Origin: Mesorhizobium huakuii
GTDB lineage: Bacteria; Pseudomonadota; Alphaproteobacteria; Rhizobiales; Rhizobiaceae
DNA length: 64,000 nt
Direction: 5' to 3'
Assembly: GCF_030160235.1 (NCBI RefSeq)
Contig: NZ_BSNY01000034.1
Location: 1 to 64,000 of the forward strand
The notes under the pieces were generated by a model. The model was not told where the DNA came from. It saw only the letters and a list, made by a program, of their open reading frames with translations, and did no database searches. Below, piece by piece: positions 1 through 9,638 of this stretch (its first letter is position 1; each line of letters begins with the position of its first letter). Position numbers and translations under genes: made by a program.

Positions 1-646
1 GGGCAATGGCTGCATAATGTTCAACAGCCCGCCCGCACACGGAATTCCTGACAGTCCCGCCGACGGCGGCCCATTGCAGGCATTCGCGCTCGCGCGGGGT
101 CAGCTCGATATGGTCGATGGTCTTGGCCGCCATGGTGTGGATTTGCATGGCGCGGCCAACGGCATAGGTCGAGACCAGCGACACCAGGCCGAACTCGGCA
201 GCCGACAGCTGCACGGCCTCGCCACCCAGCGACACCATGACAATCTGGCCATCGAGCGTGATCAGCGGGAAGGCCAGTCCGTCGCGCAGCTTGAAGGCGC
301 CGGCATCGCCCATCACCTCGCCGCTGCTCTTGTCGAAGCTAATGCCCTGGGCGGCTTCACGCCACTGGAACGGCGCCTGCAGCTGCTTCATGTGGCTGAC
401 CACCGGATCGTGGTCGACATAGTTGCGCGCCACGTAGCGCTCCAGCCATTCGACAGGCCAGTCGCAAAGCAGCACATGCTGCTTTTGCTGTCCGGCCGGC
501 GTGCCTGGCTGTGGGACGGTTCCCGCCATCAGCGCGGTCAGACCGAAATCCGACGTTATGCCCAACAGTTTCTCGCAGACCGCCGCCGCCGTTCCGGCGT
601 GCTGCAGTTGGTCTATGTATTCCAGCGTACGATCAAATTGACTCAT
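1..646 (-). CDS. LuxR-family autoinducer-binding-type regulator (3' end outside window)
   Basis: The minus strand reads MSQFDRTLEYIDQLQ, continues through an autoinducer-binding-like domain (WPVEWLERYVARNY, DHDPVVSHMKQ, GLAFPLITLDGQ), and reaches LTPRERECLQWAAVGG, the entry to a LuxR helix-turn-helix. The family binds acyl-homoserine lactones or other small ligands and controls transcription; many rhizobial members are solos. After AVGG the protein reads TVRNSVCGRAVEHYAAIA, about five residues shorter than a canonical LuxR helix-turn-helix between the glycine and the V-E-H segment. The DNA-binding end may be altered or decayed. The stop lies beyond the window edge. The start is ATG at 646; an in-frame ATG at 673 is possible. 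No synthase gene is visible nearby. Confidence 0.75.
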   Translation of the reverse strand, partial: MSQFDRTLEYIDQLQHAGTAAAVCEKLLGITSDFGLTALMAGTVPQPGTPAGQQKQHVLLCDWPVEWLERYVARNYVDHDPVVSHMKQLQAPFQWREAAQGISFDKSSGEVMGDAGAFKLRDGLAFPLITLDGQIVMVSLGGEAVQLSAAEFGLVSLVSTYAVGRAMQIHTMAAKTIDHIELTPRERECLQWAAVGGTVRNSVCGRAVEHYAAIA

Positions 647-906
647 CGCAACATCAACCCCATGTTGCCTCATGCATTGAGATCAATGGTCCACGCGTTG
701 TCTGCATTTGGCCACCGACCACGGATTGCAAGGCGCACATTCTCAGTTGTGGTTCTCGACCCTGGTCCCCAAACCAAGGCAGCCACCGCTGCTTGCAAAC
801 GTAGTAAAGCATAGCCTGAAATTGGCGCGTTGAAATCAAAAACCATTGTGCCTGTACCATTTTCGTACCAAAACCGGTGCGAATACGAGTGCGGCGGAGT
901 TCTATC

Positions 907-1758
907 GTGGCGTTCCAATGGAGATTCCCGGTCCTGGCGTCGCTGTTGATCGCGGCGCTGTCATTGGCTCCCGGGGTACGCGCGGCCGAACCGCAGGTGC
1001 CGGTGTTGTGGGACGCCAAGGAACGGTTGCCGAAGCCCGACCTCTCAGCACTGCCACGGCTGCGATTCCTGACGACCACGGATTTTCCGCCCTTCAACTT
1101 CCTCGATGGCGCGGGAAAGCTGTCGGGTTTCCACATCGACCTGGCACGCGCCATCTGTGCCGAACTCGGCATTGCCGACAAATGCCAGATCCAGGCATTG
1201 CCCTGGCGCGAGCTTGAAGGGGCACTCGAGAAAGGCGAAGGTGAAGCGATCATCGCCGGCATCGCCGCGACGCCGCAATCACGCCAGACATACGCCTTCT
1301 CGCGCTCGTATCTGCAGTTTCCGGCACGCTTCATCACGCCGAAGAACAAGGCGTTTGCCGAGCCGGTTTTCGACAAGCTGCGCAGCAAGCGCGTCGGCGT
1401 AATTGCCGGCTCGGCGCATGAGCGCATGCTGCGCGACTATTTCAACACGGTCCAGATCGTCTCCTTCGACGGACCGGAAGCCCTCTACAGCGATCTCAAG
1501 GCGGGCAAGATCGATGCCGCCTTCGGTGACGGCATGCGTTTCGCCTTCTGGCTGGGTGGCTCGGACGCGGCCGGCTGCTGCCGTTTTGCCGGCGGTCCTT
1601 ATCTGGCGCCCGAATATCTGGGCACCGGCATGGCCATCGCTACACGGGCGGACAATCCGGCGCTGGCCGAGGCACTCGACTACGCGCTGCAGGAGATTTC
1701 GATGAAAGGCACCTTCGCCGAATTCTACCTGCGCTATTTCCCGGTCAGCTTCTTTTGA
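907..1758 (+). CDS. Periplasmic solute-binding protein, family 3 (amino-acid type)
   Basis: The protein opens with a signal peptide (FPVLASLLIAALSLAPGVRAA). It then shows the two-lobe binding fold of SBP family 3: LRFLTTTDFPPFNFLD, LSGFHIDLARAICAEL, AIIAGIAATPQSR, RVGVIAGSAHERML and a GMAIATRADNP hinge region. Such proteins usually deliver amino acids to an ABC importer in the periplasm, but no permease or ATPase gene is next to it, so the ligand and partner are unknown. GTG at 907 is preferred because GGCGGAG sits about nine bases upstream; a GTG at 877 would add ten residues before the signal peptide. It is divergent from the LuxR gene across about 260 bases. Confidence 0.85.
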   Translation: MAFQWRFPVLASLLIAALSLAPGVRAAEPQVPVLWDAKERLPKPDLSALPRLRFLTTTDFPPFNFLDGAGKLSGFHIDLARAICAELGIADKCQIQALPWRELEGALEKGEGEAIIAGIAATPQSRQTYAFSRSYLQFPARFITPKNKAFAEPVFDKLRSKRVGVIAGSAHERMLRDYFNTVQIVSFDGPEALYSDLKAGKIDAAFGDGMRFAFWLGGSDAAGCCRFAGGPYLAPEYLGTGMAIATRADNPALAEALDYALQEISMKGTFAEFYLRYFPVSFF

Positions 1759-1789
1759 TCCGGTCCCGGTCAGGTTTTTCTGGAGTTGC

Positions 1790-2203
1790 TCAGGTCAGCG
1801 TGCGCAGCCGCGCCTTGGCCGCGCGGCCGATGGCGGCGACGGTCAGCGTGTCGAGATCGAGCTTACGGCGGATCAACTGCAGCACCCGCACTTCCTCCAT
1901 GCGCATTTCGAGATCGACGGCGGCCACTTCGAAGGCGGCGGCATAGGCGGTGTCGCGCAGGCGCTCAGGCAGGGCTTCGGCAATCTGGGCCAGGACACCC
2001 TCCAGGCCGTCCTTTTCATGCAAGAGCTTCTGACAAGCCTGGGCGACGGGAACCAGCCGATCCTGCTTGAAATCCTCGAACACCGGCCATGAGCGGACAA
2101 CGTCGCCGATCCTGGCCAGCTCGACATCGGTCATGTCGCGGTCGGAGGCCGAGGTGATGACCATCAGGTAGATCAGGGCTTCGTGCGGGGTCGGCGACGG
2201 CAT
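1790..2203 (-). CDS. TerB-like protein (tellurite resistance TerB family)
   Basis: A 137-residue, mostly helical, acidic protein without signal peptide. MPSPTPHEALIYLMVITSAS, MTDVELARIGDVV and the ARLRTL tail match short TerB-like proteins of alphaproteobacteria. TerB domains bind metal and occur in stress-related proteins, but a true tellurite role is unproven for these single-domain versions. AAGGAG lies just ahead of the ATG at 2203. It stands alone: no terA, terC, terD or terZ neighbours are present, so it is not a ter resistance operon. It converges on the solute-binding gene and is divergent from lysK. Confidence 0.75.
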   Translation of the reverse strand: MPSPTPHEALIYLMVITSASDRDMTDVELARIGDVVRSWPVFEDFKQDRLVPVAQACQKLLHEKDGLEGVLAQIAEALPERLRDTAYAAAFEVAAVDLEMRMEEVRVLQLIRRKLDLDTLTVAAIGRAAKARLRTLT

Positions 2204-2360
2204 TCTTTACTCCTTGAACGGGTTTCGAAGGTAGGAACGGGGATCGAAGGTCGCAAGGAAAAAGCGCCCCACGCGTTGACGCTCCGGCCATGCGCGCCTA
2301 GAGGACCGGTTGAAAATCGACACTGCGACCATACCGGCGAACAATTTGGAAAACACGACC

Positions 2361-4007
2361 ATGGCGGGATCAAACATAATCGATCTCAATCCCGAACTGC
2401 TGGCGGCAGCGGCCGAGAGCAAGGCTTGGCCGTTCGAGGAAGCCAAAAAGATCATCGAGCGCTACAAAGGCAGCGACTTTCCCGAAACGATCCTGTTCGA
2501 GACCGGCTACGGTCCATCCGGCCTGCCGCATATCGGCACGTTCGGCGAGGTGGCGCGCACCTCGATGGTGCGCCATGCGTTCCGCGTGCTCACGCAAGAC
2601 AAGATCGCCACCAAGCTGCTGTGCTTCTCCGACGACATGGACGGGATGCGCAAGATCCCCGACAACGTGCCGGATCGCGCGGCGCTTGAGCCGCATCTGC
2701 ACAAGCCGCTGTCTTCGGTTCCCAATCCGTTCGACGGCGACTATGCGAGCTTCGCCGACCACAACAATGCGATGCTCTGCCGCTTCCTCGACACGTTCGG
2801 CTTCGACTATGAATTCGCCAGCGCGACGCAGTACTACAAGTCAGGCCGTTTCGACGCGATGCTGCTGCGCGCCGCCGAACGCTACGACAAGATCATGGCG
2901 GTGATGCTGCCGACGCTCGGGCCGGAGCGGCAGGCGACCTACAGCCCGTTCCTGCCGATTTCGCCAAAGAGCGGCCGCGTGCTTTACGTGCCGATGAAGC
3001 ATGTCGACGCCAAGGCCGGCACCATCACCTTCGACGATGAAGGCACCGAGACCACGCTTTCGATCACCGGCGGCCGGGTGAAGCTGCAGTGGAAGCCGGA
3101 TTTCGGCATGCGCTGGGCAGCGCTTGGCGTCGATTTCGAGATGTTCGGCAAGGATCACCAGACCAACGCGGTGGTCTATGACCGTATCTGCAACATTCTG
3201 GGCGGGCGCGCACCGGAGCATTTCGTCTACGAGCTGTTCCTCGACGAGAACGGTCAGAAGATCTCGAAGTCGAAAGGCAACGGCCTGACGATCGACGAGT
3301 GGCTGACCTATGCGCCGACCGAAAGCCTCGGGCTCTATATGTACCAGCGGCCGCGGCAGGCCAAGAAGCTCTATTTCGACGTCATTCCGAGGGCGGTGGA
3401 CGAATATTACACCTTCCTGGCCGCCTACCCCAGGCAGGACTGGAAGGAGCGACTGGGCAATCCGGTCTGGCACATGCATGACGGCAATCCCCCGGCAATC
3501 GACATGCCGGTGCCGTTCTCGCTGCTGCTCAACCTGGTCAGCGCCTCCAACGCGCAGAACAAGGACGTGTTGTGGGGCTTCATCTCGCGCCACGCGACCA
3601 ATGTGACGCCGAAGACGCACCCGGAACTCGACCAGCTGGTCGGCCATGCGATCCGCTATTTCGACGATTTCGTGCGGCCGACGAAGACCTTCCGTGCGGC
3701 CGACGAGGTCGAGCGCGAGGCGCTCGAGGCCCTGGACGCGGCACTTGGCGCATTGCCGGCGGACGCCGGCGGCGAAGCGATCCAGAACGCTTCGCTCAAC
3801 GTGGCGCGCAAGATCGAACGCTATCAGGATCATTCCAAGCAGAGCCCGGAGGGTGGCCCGGGTGTTTCGGGCGCTTTCTTCCAGATGATCTACCAGGTGC
3901 TCATCGGCCAGGAACGCGGTCCGCGCTTCGGCTCGTTCGCCGCGCTCTACGGCGTCGCCGAGACCCGCGCGCTCATTCAGCAGGCGCTGGCTGGTCAGCT
4001 GGCTTGA
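2361..4007 (+). CDS. lysK: Lysyl-tRNA synthetase, class I
   Basis: A 548-residue class I LysRS, the Rossmann-fold type that charges tRNA-Lys in archaea, spirochaetes and many alphaproteobacteria in place of the class II enzyme. The HIGH-type motif is PHIGTFGE near residues 56-63 and the KMSKS-type motif is KISKSKGN near residue 300. Internal landmarks are [16 protein letters not shown] and [18 protein letters not shown] at 2361 gives [20 protein letters not shown], a typical N-terminus, with a GGAA upstream. A TTG at 2310 would add 17 poorly conserved residues. The 3' end overlaps the convergent SNase-like gene by 35 bases. Confidence 0.95.
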   Translation: MAGSNIIDLNPELLAAAAESKAWPFEEAKKIIERYKGSDFPETILFETGYGPSGLPHIGTFGEVARTSMVRHAFRVLTQDKIATKLLCFSDDMDGMRKIPDNVPDRAALEPHLHKPLSSVPNPFDGDYASFADHNNAMLCRFLDTFGFDYEFASATQYYKSGRFDAMLLRAAERYDKIMAVMLPTLGPERQATYSPFLPISPKSGRVLYVPMKHVDAKAGTITFDDEGTETTLSITGGRVKLQWKPDFGMRWAALGVDFEMFGKDHQTNAVVYDRICNILGGRAPEHFVYELFLDENGQKISKSKGNGLTIDEWLTYAPTESLGLYMYQRPRQAKKLYFDVIPRAVDEYYTFLAAYPRQDWKERLGNPVWHMHDGNPPAIDMPVPFSLLLNLVSASNAQNKDVLWGFISRHATNVTPKTHPELDQLVGHAIRYFDDFVRPTKTFRAADEVEREALEALDAALGALPADAGGEAIQNASLNVARKIERYQDHSKQSPEGGPGVSGAFFQMIYQVLIGQERGPRFGSFAALYGVAETRALIQQALAGQLA

Positions 4008-4833
4008 GGGCGCCGTCGACCTCTTCCAGGATCGAACCCGGCGCCTGAGGCGCCGGGGCTGGCGCGGGCGGCACCGCCGATATGCCGGCCAGGTTCGGCG
4101 CCGGTCCGAAAATACCCTTCTTGGCGCTTTGCGCCTTCTCGCCGGCCTCGACATAGGGTCCGCCCTTGGCGGCACGCGCCCAGCCATTGTCGACCAGCCA
4201 TTGACCGACGTCCTGCTTGCCGATCCGGCACTCCGCCGCGATGCGGTCGCGGCCGCCTTCGGGCGGCACCGTGCAGACCACGGCGCGGCCGCGCAGGAAA
4301 GCGCGGAACGCCGTGCGCGCACGGATACCGCACGGCCAGGACTTGCCGTCGGTGGTGCAGGTCTCGTCCTGTGGCACAGCGTCTATGCCGGAAATCGCGA
4401 CCGAATAGCCTTTCGCCTCGATCAGGCCGGCGGCCGTCGCGACCGGCTGGAACAGCTTCGTGCCGTTCCAGTCATCTGGCATCTTCGGCTTGGGCGGCAT
4501 GGCCAGCGCCAGCTTGCTCAGCGGCTCGCGCGGCTCGACCCGCTCGAGTTCGCCCGCGGGCAGTTCCGGCGGCGCGACGACATCCGGATCGATCGCCCGC
4601 GAATGCAGCGCCGGCTTCGGCGGTGGCGGAGCGGCCGGCGCGGGAATGGCTGACGTGGCCGGCTCGTCAGGCGCGGCATCGGTGCCGGTTTGAGAGATCG
4701 TGTCCGCGCCGGGATCGATCTGATCCACCGCGACAGTGCTTTGGCTTCCTTTCAGCGTGCGGCCGCCGGCGACGACCAGAGCCGCCATCACCGGGACCAT
4801 CACAACCGCCAGAATGAGATGAGGAATCCGCAC
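3973..4833 (-). CDS. Membrane-anchored thermonuclease-like (SNase/TNase fold) protein
   Basis: A 286-residue protein with an N-terminal membrane segment or uncleaved signal ([20 protein letters not shown]), a proline/alanine-rich linker to about residue 120, an SNase-like domain ([59 protein letters not shown]) and a Pro/Ala-rich tail. The fold matches staphylococcal nuclease, but the usual glutamate-bearing loop after GIDA is altered, so nuclease activity is uncertain. It starts with GTG nine bases after the S24 regulator, which implies co-transcription. The last 35 bases overlap lysK tail to tail. Confidence 0.75.
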   Translation of the reverse strand: MRIPHLILAVVMVPVMAALVVAGGRTLKGSQSTVAVDQIDPGADTISQTGTDAAPDEPATSAIPAPAAPPPPKPALHSRAIDPDVVAPPELPAGELERVEPREPLSKLALAMPPKPKMPDDWNGTKLFQPVATAAGLIEAKGYSVAISGIDAVPQDETCTTDGKSWPCGIRARTAFRAFLRGRAVVCTVPPEGGRDRIAAECRIGKQDVGQWLVDNGWARAAKGGPYVEAGEKAQSAKKGIFGPAPNLAGISAVPPAPAPAPQAPGSILEEVDGALKPADQPAPAE

Positions 4834-4842
4834 CAGCCCGAC

Positions 4843-5481
4843 CTACTGGCTTGCCCAGACAATCCGCGCCACCCATTCGACCTCTCGCATGGGGATATCG
4901 CGGTCGGGATGATCGGGATTGAGCGAGACCAGCGCGATCGATTTGACAGTCTGGCGCTCGAGCACCTTGGCCATCACCTCGCCCGACGTGGTCTTGACGA
5001 CGACGCGATCGCCCTTGCGGGTGATAGCGCCCGGCTCGACGATGAGGACGTCGCCATTGCGGTAAAGCGGCAGCATGGAATCGCCTTGCACCTGCAGCGC
5101 ATAGGAGCTCTCGGTCGATTGCGCCGGCAGTTCGACCAACTCCCAGCCTTGCCCGGCCGGAAAGCCGGCATCGTCGAAGAAGCCGCCGGCGCCGGCCTGG
5201 GCAAAGCCGAGCAGCGGCACGGAGCGCCTGTGGGCGGGCGCGGCACCCATGCGGCCTTCGATCAGCCCGGTGAATTCGTCGAGCGAGGCACCCGTCGCCT
5301 CGATGATCTTGGCCAGTGATTCGGTCGAGGGCCAGCGCGGCCGGCCATCCGAGGACAGGCGCTTCGACTTGTTGAAGGCGGTCGAATCGAGGCCAGCGCG
5401 CCTCGCCAGACCTGACGCCGAAAGCGAATAACGCTCGGCAAGAGCATCGATGGCGGCCCAGACGCGGTCGTGCGAGAGCAT
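4843..5481 (-). CDS. LexA/CI-like regulator: helix-turn-helix plus peptidase S24
   Basis: A 212-residue repressor-like protein. The N-terminal DNA-binding region (residues about 5-75) includes YSLSASGLARRAGLDSTAFN. The S24/LexA-fold domain carries the nucleophile in QGDSMLPL (Ser135) and a lysine 37 residues later in GEVMAKVL (Lys172), the same spacing as the LexA Ser-Lys dyad. An Ala-Gly pair in FAQAGAGGF (residues 94-101) is a plausible self-cleavage site. ATG at 5481 has GGAAGGAGAGC just upstream. An upstream in-frame start would add 30 residues without support. It is not LexA itself, which has a different DNA-binding domain; it resembles phage-derived or PrtR-like regulators. The SNase-like gene follows directly. 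Confidence 0.85.
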   Translation of the reverse strand: MLSHDRVWAAIDALAERYSLSASGLARRAGLDSTAFNKSKRLSSDGRPRWPSTESLAKIIEATGASLDEFTGLIEGRMGAAPAHRRSVPLLGFAQAGAGGFFDDAGFPAGQGWELVELPAQSTESSYALQVQGDSMLPLYRNGDVLIVEPGAITRKGDRVVVKTTSGEVMAKVLERQTVKSIALVSLNPDHPDRDIPMREVEWVARIVWASQ

Positions 5482-5607
5482 GTCGTGCTCTCCTTCCAGA
5501 CAGGAAAAAATGCCTTTTCCTTCTAGTCTCTGCATCCCGGTTTGTCCACCGGACGCGCTCAGACGGCACACCTTCGTGAAAGCTGCGGAAATGATGATCT
5601 CCGCTGG

Positions 5608-6153
5608 TCAGCCGGTTCCTTTGGTCAGGCCGCGCAGCCCCTGGTGCGACGTCATGAAAATCCGTTCGGCCTCGGTCGGCGGACGCGGATTGACCGAGCG
5701 ACCAAGCGCGGCGACGACCTCGTCAATCTCAAGGAAGCTGCGCGCCTTGCGGTCGTAGACGCCGGCGGTCGTCAGGATCAAGGCGGCCGTCTCGCCGTTG
5801 TCGAAGACGAAACGGTGCTTGCCGATGGCCTGGCTGCCCTCCCAGGTTTCGATCGACGACACCACCTCGAAGCGGCGCCACAGCCTGATCTCGCGTGCGT
5901 AGACCGCCTGCAGCCCGCCCATCATCGGCGCCCAGCCATTCTTGCGCGCCAGCGTGATCAGGCCGGCACGGACGAACAGGTCGATGCGGCCGAGATCGGC
6001 CAGCATCATGTAGCGCGCATTGTTGAGGTGGACGTTGAAATCGATGTCGGTCGGCAGGCAGCGGAAGGCCAGCCGGCTCTCACCGCCCATCATATAGGGG
6101 CCACGGCTGCGCGCCGTGGCCAGCATGCGCGCCATGCGCGCCCAGACATACAT
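5608..6153 (-). CDS. Acyl-CoA thioesterase-like hotdog protein
   Basis: A 181-residue hotdog-fold protein. The line TDIDFNVHLNNARYMMLADL carries the aspartate and the H-x-N-N-x-x-Y pattern of 4HBT-type thioesterases that hydrolyse acyl-CoA. GRIDLFVRAGL and REIRLWRRFEVVSSIETWEG follow, as in THEM6-like proteins. It begins nine bases after the FadB/J-type gene on the same strand, with CAGGG before the ATG, so it is probably the last gene of the beta-oxidation operon. There it could release CoA from stalled or excess acyl-CoA. The substrate range is unknown. Confidence 0.8.
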   Translation of the reverse strand: MYVWARMARMLATARSRGPYMMGGESRLAFRCLPTDIDFNVHLNNARYMMLADLGRIDLFVRAGLITLARKNGWAPMMGGLQAVYAREIRLWRRFEVVSSIETWEGSQAIGKHRFVFDNGETAALILTTAGVYDRKARSFLEIDEVVAALGRSVNPRPPTEAERIFMTSHQGLRGLTKGTG

Positions 6154-6162
6154 GACCCTGCG

Positions 6163-8382
6163 TCAGGCGGCCTGCTTCACGTCGCCCTTGGCGTAGGGGT
6201 CGAAGCGTTCGTAAAAAGTGTCACCCTTCTCGGCCATGTCGATGAGCAGTTTGGGCGCCTTGAACTCGGCGCCGTATTTCTTCTGCAGGCCCTTGGCGAT
6301 CTTGACGAATTCCTTGGCGCCGATGCCGTCGATATAGGACAGCGCCCCGCCAGTGTAGGGGGCGAAGCCGAAGGCCAGGATCGAGCCGACGTCGGCCTCG
6401 CGTGGATCGGTGACGATGCCCTCCTCCATCACGCGCGCCGCTTCCAGCGCAATGGTGACCAGCAGGCGCTGCTGCAGCTCCTCATAGTCGACCTTCTCGG
6501 CCGCCAGCTGCGGATAGAGGTCCTTCAACCCCGGCCACAGCTTCTTCTTGGCGGGCTTGGCCGGATAGTCATAAAAGCCCTTGCCGTTCTTGCGGCCGAA
6601 GCGACCATGATCGTCGACCATGGTGTTGATCAGCGCCATCTGCTTGGGGTCGACGGCCTTGTCACCGAGATCCCGGATGGTCTGCTTCATGATCTTCTGG
6701 GCGAGGTCGATCGCCGTCTCGTCGGTCAGCGCCAGGGGACCGACCGGCATGCCGGCGGCCTTCGCCGCATTCTCGATCATCGGCGCGGGCACGCCCTCGA
6801 TAAGCATCTTGTAGGCTTCCGACATGTAACGCAGCACGCAGCGGTTGACGTAGAAGCCACGCGTGTCGTTGACGACGATCGGCGTCTTCTTGATGGCGCG
6901 GACGAAGTCGATCGCGGTCGCCAGCGCCTTGTCGCCGGTCTTCTTGCCGAGGATGATCTCGACCAGCATCATCTTGTCGACCGGCGAGAAGAAGTGGATG
7001 CCGACGAAATTCTTCGGCCGCGCCGAATTCTTCGCCAGCGAGGTGATCGGAATGGTCGAGGTGTTCGACGCGAAGATCGCGGACGACTTCAGCACGGCTT
7101 CCGCCTGTTCGGTGGCTGCCTTCTTGACGGCCGAATCCTCGAACACCGCCTCGACCACGAGGTCGCAGCCGGCAAGGTCGGCATAGTCGGCTGTCGGCGT
7201 GATCAGCGACAAGAGCTTGTCCTTCTCCTCCGGTTTGGCACGGCCCTTCTTGACCTGATCCGAGACCAGGCCGTCCGAATGCGCCTTGCCCTTTTCGGCC
7301 GACTCCATGTCGCGGTCGAGCAGCACCACCGGGATGCCGGCCTTGGCCGTGACATAGGCAATGCCAGCGCCCATGAAGCCGGCGCCGAGAATGCCGATCT
7401 TCTTGAATTTGGTTTCCGGCACGCCGGCCGGGCGGCGGGCGCCCTTGTTCAGCTCCTGCAGCGACACGAACAGCGAGCGGATCATCGCCGCCGCTTCCCT
7501 GGTCTGCATGACCTCGGTGAAGTAGCGCTGTTCGATCCTGAGCGCGGTGTCGAACGGCACCAGCAGGCCTTCATAGACGCATTTCAGGATGGCGGCGGCG
7601 GCCGGATAGTTGCCATAGGTCTCGCGACGCAGGATGGCGATGGCCGGCGGCCAGAGATTGAAGCCGGCCGGCGAATAGATCTGGCCGCCGGGCAGCTTGA
7701 AGCCCTTCTCGTCCCAGGGCTGGACGGCTTTCAGACCGTTCCTGATCATGGCCTTTGCCGTCTCGATCAGCTTGGCCGGCTCGGCGATCTCGTGGATCAG
7801 ACCCATGGCCTTCGCCTTCTGCGGCGACAGATTCTGGCCGGAGGTCAGCATCTGCAGCGCCTGCTGCTGATCGGTCAGCCGCGGCACACGCTGGGTGCCG
7901 CCGGCGCCGGGGAAGATGCCGACCTTGACTTCCGGCAAGGCCATCTTGACCTTGTCTGAATCAGCGGCGACGCGACCGTGGCAGGCCAGCGACAATTCGA
8001 AGGCGCCGCCCATGCAGGTGCCGTTGATCGCCGATACCCAAGGCTTGCCTGATGTCTCGAGCTTGCGCCACAGACCGCCCATGCGGCCGGCATTGTCGAA
8101 CAGCAGCTTTGCCGCCTTCTCCGGATCCTTGGTCTTTTCCCTGGCGAACACGCCAAGCATCTTCTGCAGCATGGTGAGATCCGCGCCGCCGGAGAAGCTG
8201 TCCTTGCCTGAGGTGATCACCGCACCCTTGATGCCGGCGTCGGCCACCACCTGGTCGATGATCTTGTCGAGTTCGCCCATCACCTCCTCGGTGAACACGT
8301 TCATCGAGCGATCCGGCATGTTCCAGGTGACGAGCGCAATGCCGTCAGCGTCGGTGTCGAGGGTGAAATTGATGTAGCTCAT
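6163..8382 (-). CDS. fadJ: Fatty-acid oxidation multifunctional protein (enoyl-CoA hydratase / 3-hydroxyacyl-CoA dehydrogenase)
   Basis: A 739-residue FadB/FadJ-type protein. The N-terminal crotonase domain (about residues 1-190) shows [15 protein letters not shown] and [18 protein letters not shown]. The NAD-binding dehydrogenase domain starts near residue 327 with [17 protein letters not shown], followed by [14 protein letters not shown] and [19 protein letters not shown]-terminal 3HCDH repeats contain [16 protein letters not shown]. It hydrates enoyl-CoA and oxidises the L-3-hydroxyacyl-CoA product in the cytoplasm. ATG at 8382 has GGGGAGAGAAAC ahead of it; the longer frame to 8445 overlaps the thiolase gene without support. 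It lies 14 bases after the thiolase gene, its usual complex partner. The FadJ rather than FadB label is a family-level guess. Confidence 0.92.
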   Translation of the reverse strand: MSYINFTLDTDADGIALVTWNMPDRSMNVFTEEVMGELDKIIDQVVADAGIKGAVITSGKDSFSGGADLTMLQKMLGVFAREKTKDPEKAAKLLFDNAGRMGGLWRKLETSGKPWVSAINGTCMGGAFELSLACHGRVAADSDKVKMALPEVKVGIFPGAGGTQRVPRLTDQQQALQMLTSGQNLSPQKAKAMGLIHEIAEPAKLIETAKAMIRNGLKAVQPWDEKGFKLPGGQIYSPAGFNLWPPAIAILRRETYGNYPAAAAILKCVYEGLLVPFDTALRIEQRYFTEVMQTREAAAMIRSLFVSLQELNKGARRPAGVPETKFKKIGILGAGFMGAGIAYVTAKAGIPVVLLDRDMESAEKGKAHSDGLVSDQVKKGRAKPEEKDKLLSLITPTADYADLAGCDLVVEAVFEDSAVKKAATEQAEAVLKSSAIFASNTSTIPITSLAKNSARPKNFVGIHFFSPVDKMMLVEIILGKKTGDKALATAIDFVRAIKKTPIVVNDTRGFYVNRCVLRYMSEAYKMLIEGVPAPMIENAAKAAGMPVGPLALTDETAIDLAQKIMKQTIRDLGDKAVDPKQMALINTMVDDHGRFGRKNGKGFYDYPAKPAKKKLWPGLKDLYPQLAAEKVDYEELQQRLLVTIALEAARVMEEGIVTDPREADVGSILAFGFAPYTGGALSYIDGIGAKEFVKIAKGLQKKYGAEFKAPKLLIDMAEKGDTFYERFDPYAKGDVKQAA

Positions 8383-8396
8383 TGTTTCTCTCCCCG

Positions 8397-9605
8397 TCAG
8401 ACGCGTTCGATGATCGTTGCGGTGCCCATGCCGGCACCGATGCACAGCGTCACCAGCGCGGTGTTCAGATCGCGGCGCTCGAGTTCGTCCAGCACCGTGC
8501 CGAAGATCATCGCGCCGGTGGCGCCGAGCGGATGGCCCATGGCGATGGCGCCGCCATTGACGTTGATCCTGTCGTGCGGGATCTCGAAGGCCTGCATGTA
8601 GCGCAGCACCACCGAGGCGAAGGCCTCGTTGAGCTCGAACAGATCGATGTCCGACAGCTTCATCTTGGCGCGCTTCAGGAGCTTCTCGGTGACATCGACC
8701 GGGCCGGTCAGCATCAGCACCGGCTCGGAGCCGATATTGGCGAAGGTGCGGATGCGCGCGCGGGGCTTGAGGCCCATCGCCTTGCCGGCCTTCTTCGAGC
8801 CGAGCAGCACGGCCGCCGCGCCATCGACGATGCCGGACGAATTGCCGGCGTGATGGACGTGGTTGACCTCTTCCACCTCGGGGTGCTTCTGCACCGCGAC
8901 CGCGTCGAAGCCGCCCATTTCGCCTGGCATGACGAAGGACGGATTGAGCGAAGCCAGCGACTGCATGTCGGTCGAAGGCCGCATGTGCTCGTCATGGTCG
9001 AGGATGGTCAACCCATTCTGGTCCTTGATCGGAATGACCGAATTCTTGAAGCGGCCGTCGGCCCAGGATTTGGCGGCGCGCTTCTGGCTCTCGACGGCAT
9101 AGGCATCGACGTCGTCACGGGAGAAGCCGTATTTGGTGGCGATCAGGTCGGCCGAGATGCCTTGCGGCACGAACCAGCCGGGCAGGCCGACCGAAGGGTC
9201 CATGAACCAGGCACCGCCGGAGGCGCCCATGCCGACGCGCGACATGGATTCGACACCACCGGCGATGACGATCTCGTCGGCGCCCTGCGCGATCTTGGCG
9301 GCGCCGAAATTGATGGCGTCGAGACCCGAGGCACAGAAGCGCGAGATCTGCATGCCGGGCGCCTTGGTGTCATAGCCTGCCTCGAAGGCGGCGGCGCGCG
9401 GAATGACCGAACCCGCTTCGCCGACCGGATCGACGCAGCCGAAGATGATGTCGTCGACGTTGCCGGTGTCCAGCCCATTGCGGTCGCGCAGCGCTTCCAG
9501 CGTCTTGGCGGCAAGCCGCACCGCCGGCACTTCGTGCAGCGACCCATCCTTCTTGCCCTTGCCGCGCGGCGTGCGCACGGCGTCATAGACATAAGCCTCA
9601 GCCAT
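8397..9605 (-). CDS. Acetyl-CoA acyltransferase (thiolase)
   Basis: A full-length 402-residue thiolase. The acyl-accepting cysteine is Cys91 in [15 protein letters not shown]. The catalytic histidine is His358 in [15 protein letters not shown], and the second cysteine is Cys388 in [13 protein letters not shown]. It cleaves 3-ketoacyl-CoA to acetyl-CoA plus a shortened acyl-CoA. Position between the acyl-CoA dehydrogenase genes and the FadB/J-type gene marks it as the degradative thiolase of the operon rather than a polyhydroxybutyrate biosynthetic one, though sequence alone does not separate the two. AAGGAG precedes the ATG at 9605. Confidence 0.93.
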   Translation of the reverse strand: MAEAYVYDAVRTPRGKGKKDGSLHEVPAVRLAAKTLEALRDRNGLDTGNVDDIIFGCVDPVGEAGSVIPRAAAFEAGYDTKAPGMQISRFCASGLDAINFGAAKIAQGADEIVIAGGVESMSRVGMGASGGAWFMDPSVGLPGWFVPQGISADLIATKYGFSRDDVDAYAVESQKRAAKSWADGRFKNSVIPIKDQNGLTILDHDEHMRPSTDMQSLASLNPSFVMPGEMGGFDAVAVQKHPEVEEVNHVHHAGNSSGIVDGAAAVLLGSKKAGKAMGLKPRARIRTFANIGSEPVLMLTGPVDVTEKLLKRAKMKLSDIDLFELNEAFASVVLRYMQAFEIPHDRINVNGGAIAMGHPLGATGAMIFGTVLDELERRDLNTALVTLCIGAGMGTATIIERV

Positions 9606-9638
9606 TTTCGTGCTCCTTGGGTTTGCCGGTCGCCGCTC

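Noticed and set aside
1790-2203. Tellurite-resistance operon
   Set aside because: Only a single TerB-like gene is present; no other ter genes flank it.
5542-7959. An 805-codon plus-strand open frame
   Set aside because: It is antisense to the FadB/J-type and thioesterase genes, which carry intact catalytic motifs.
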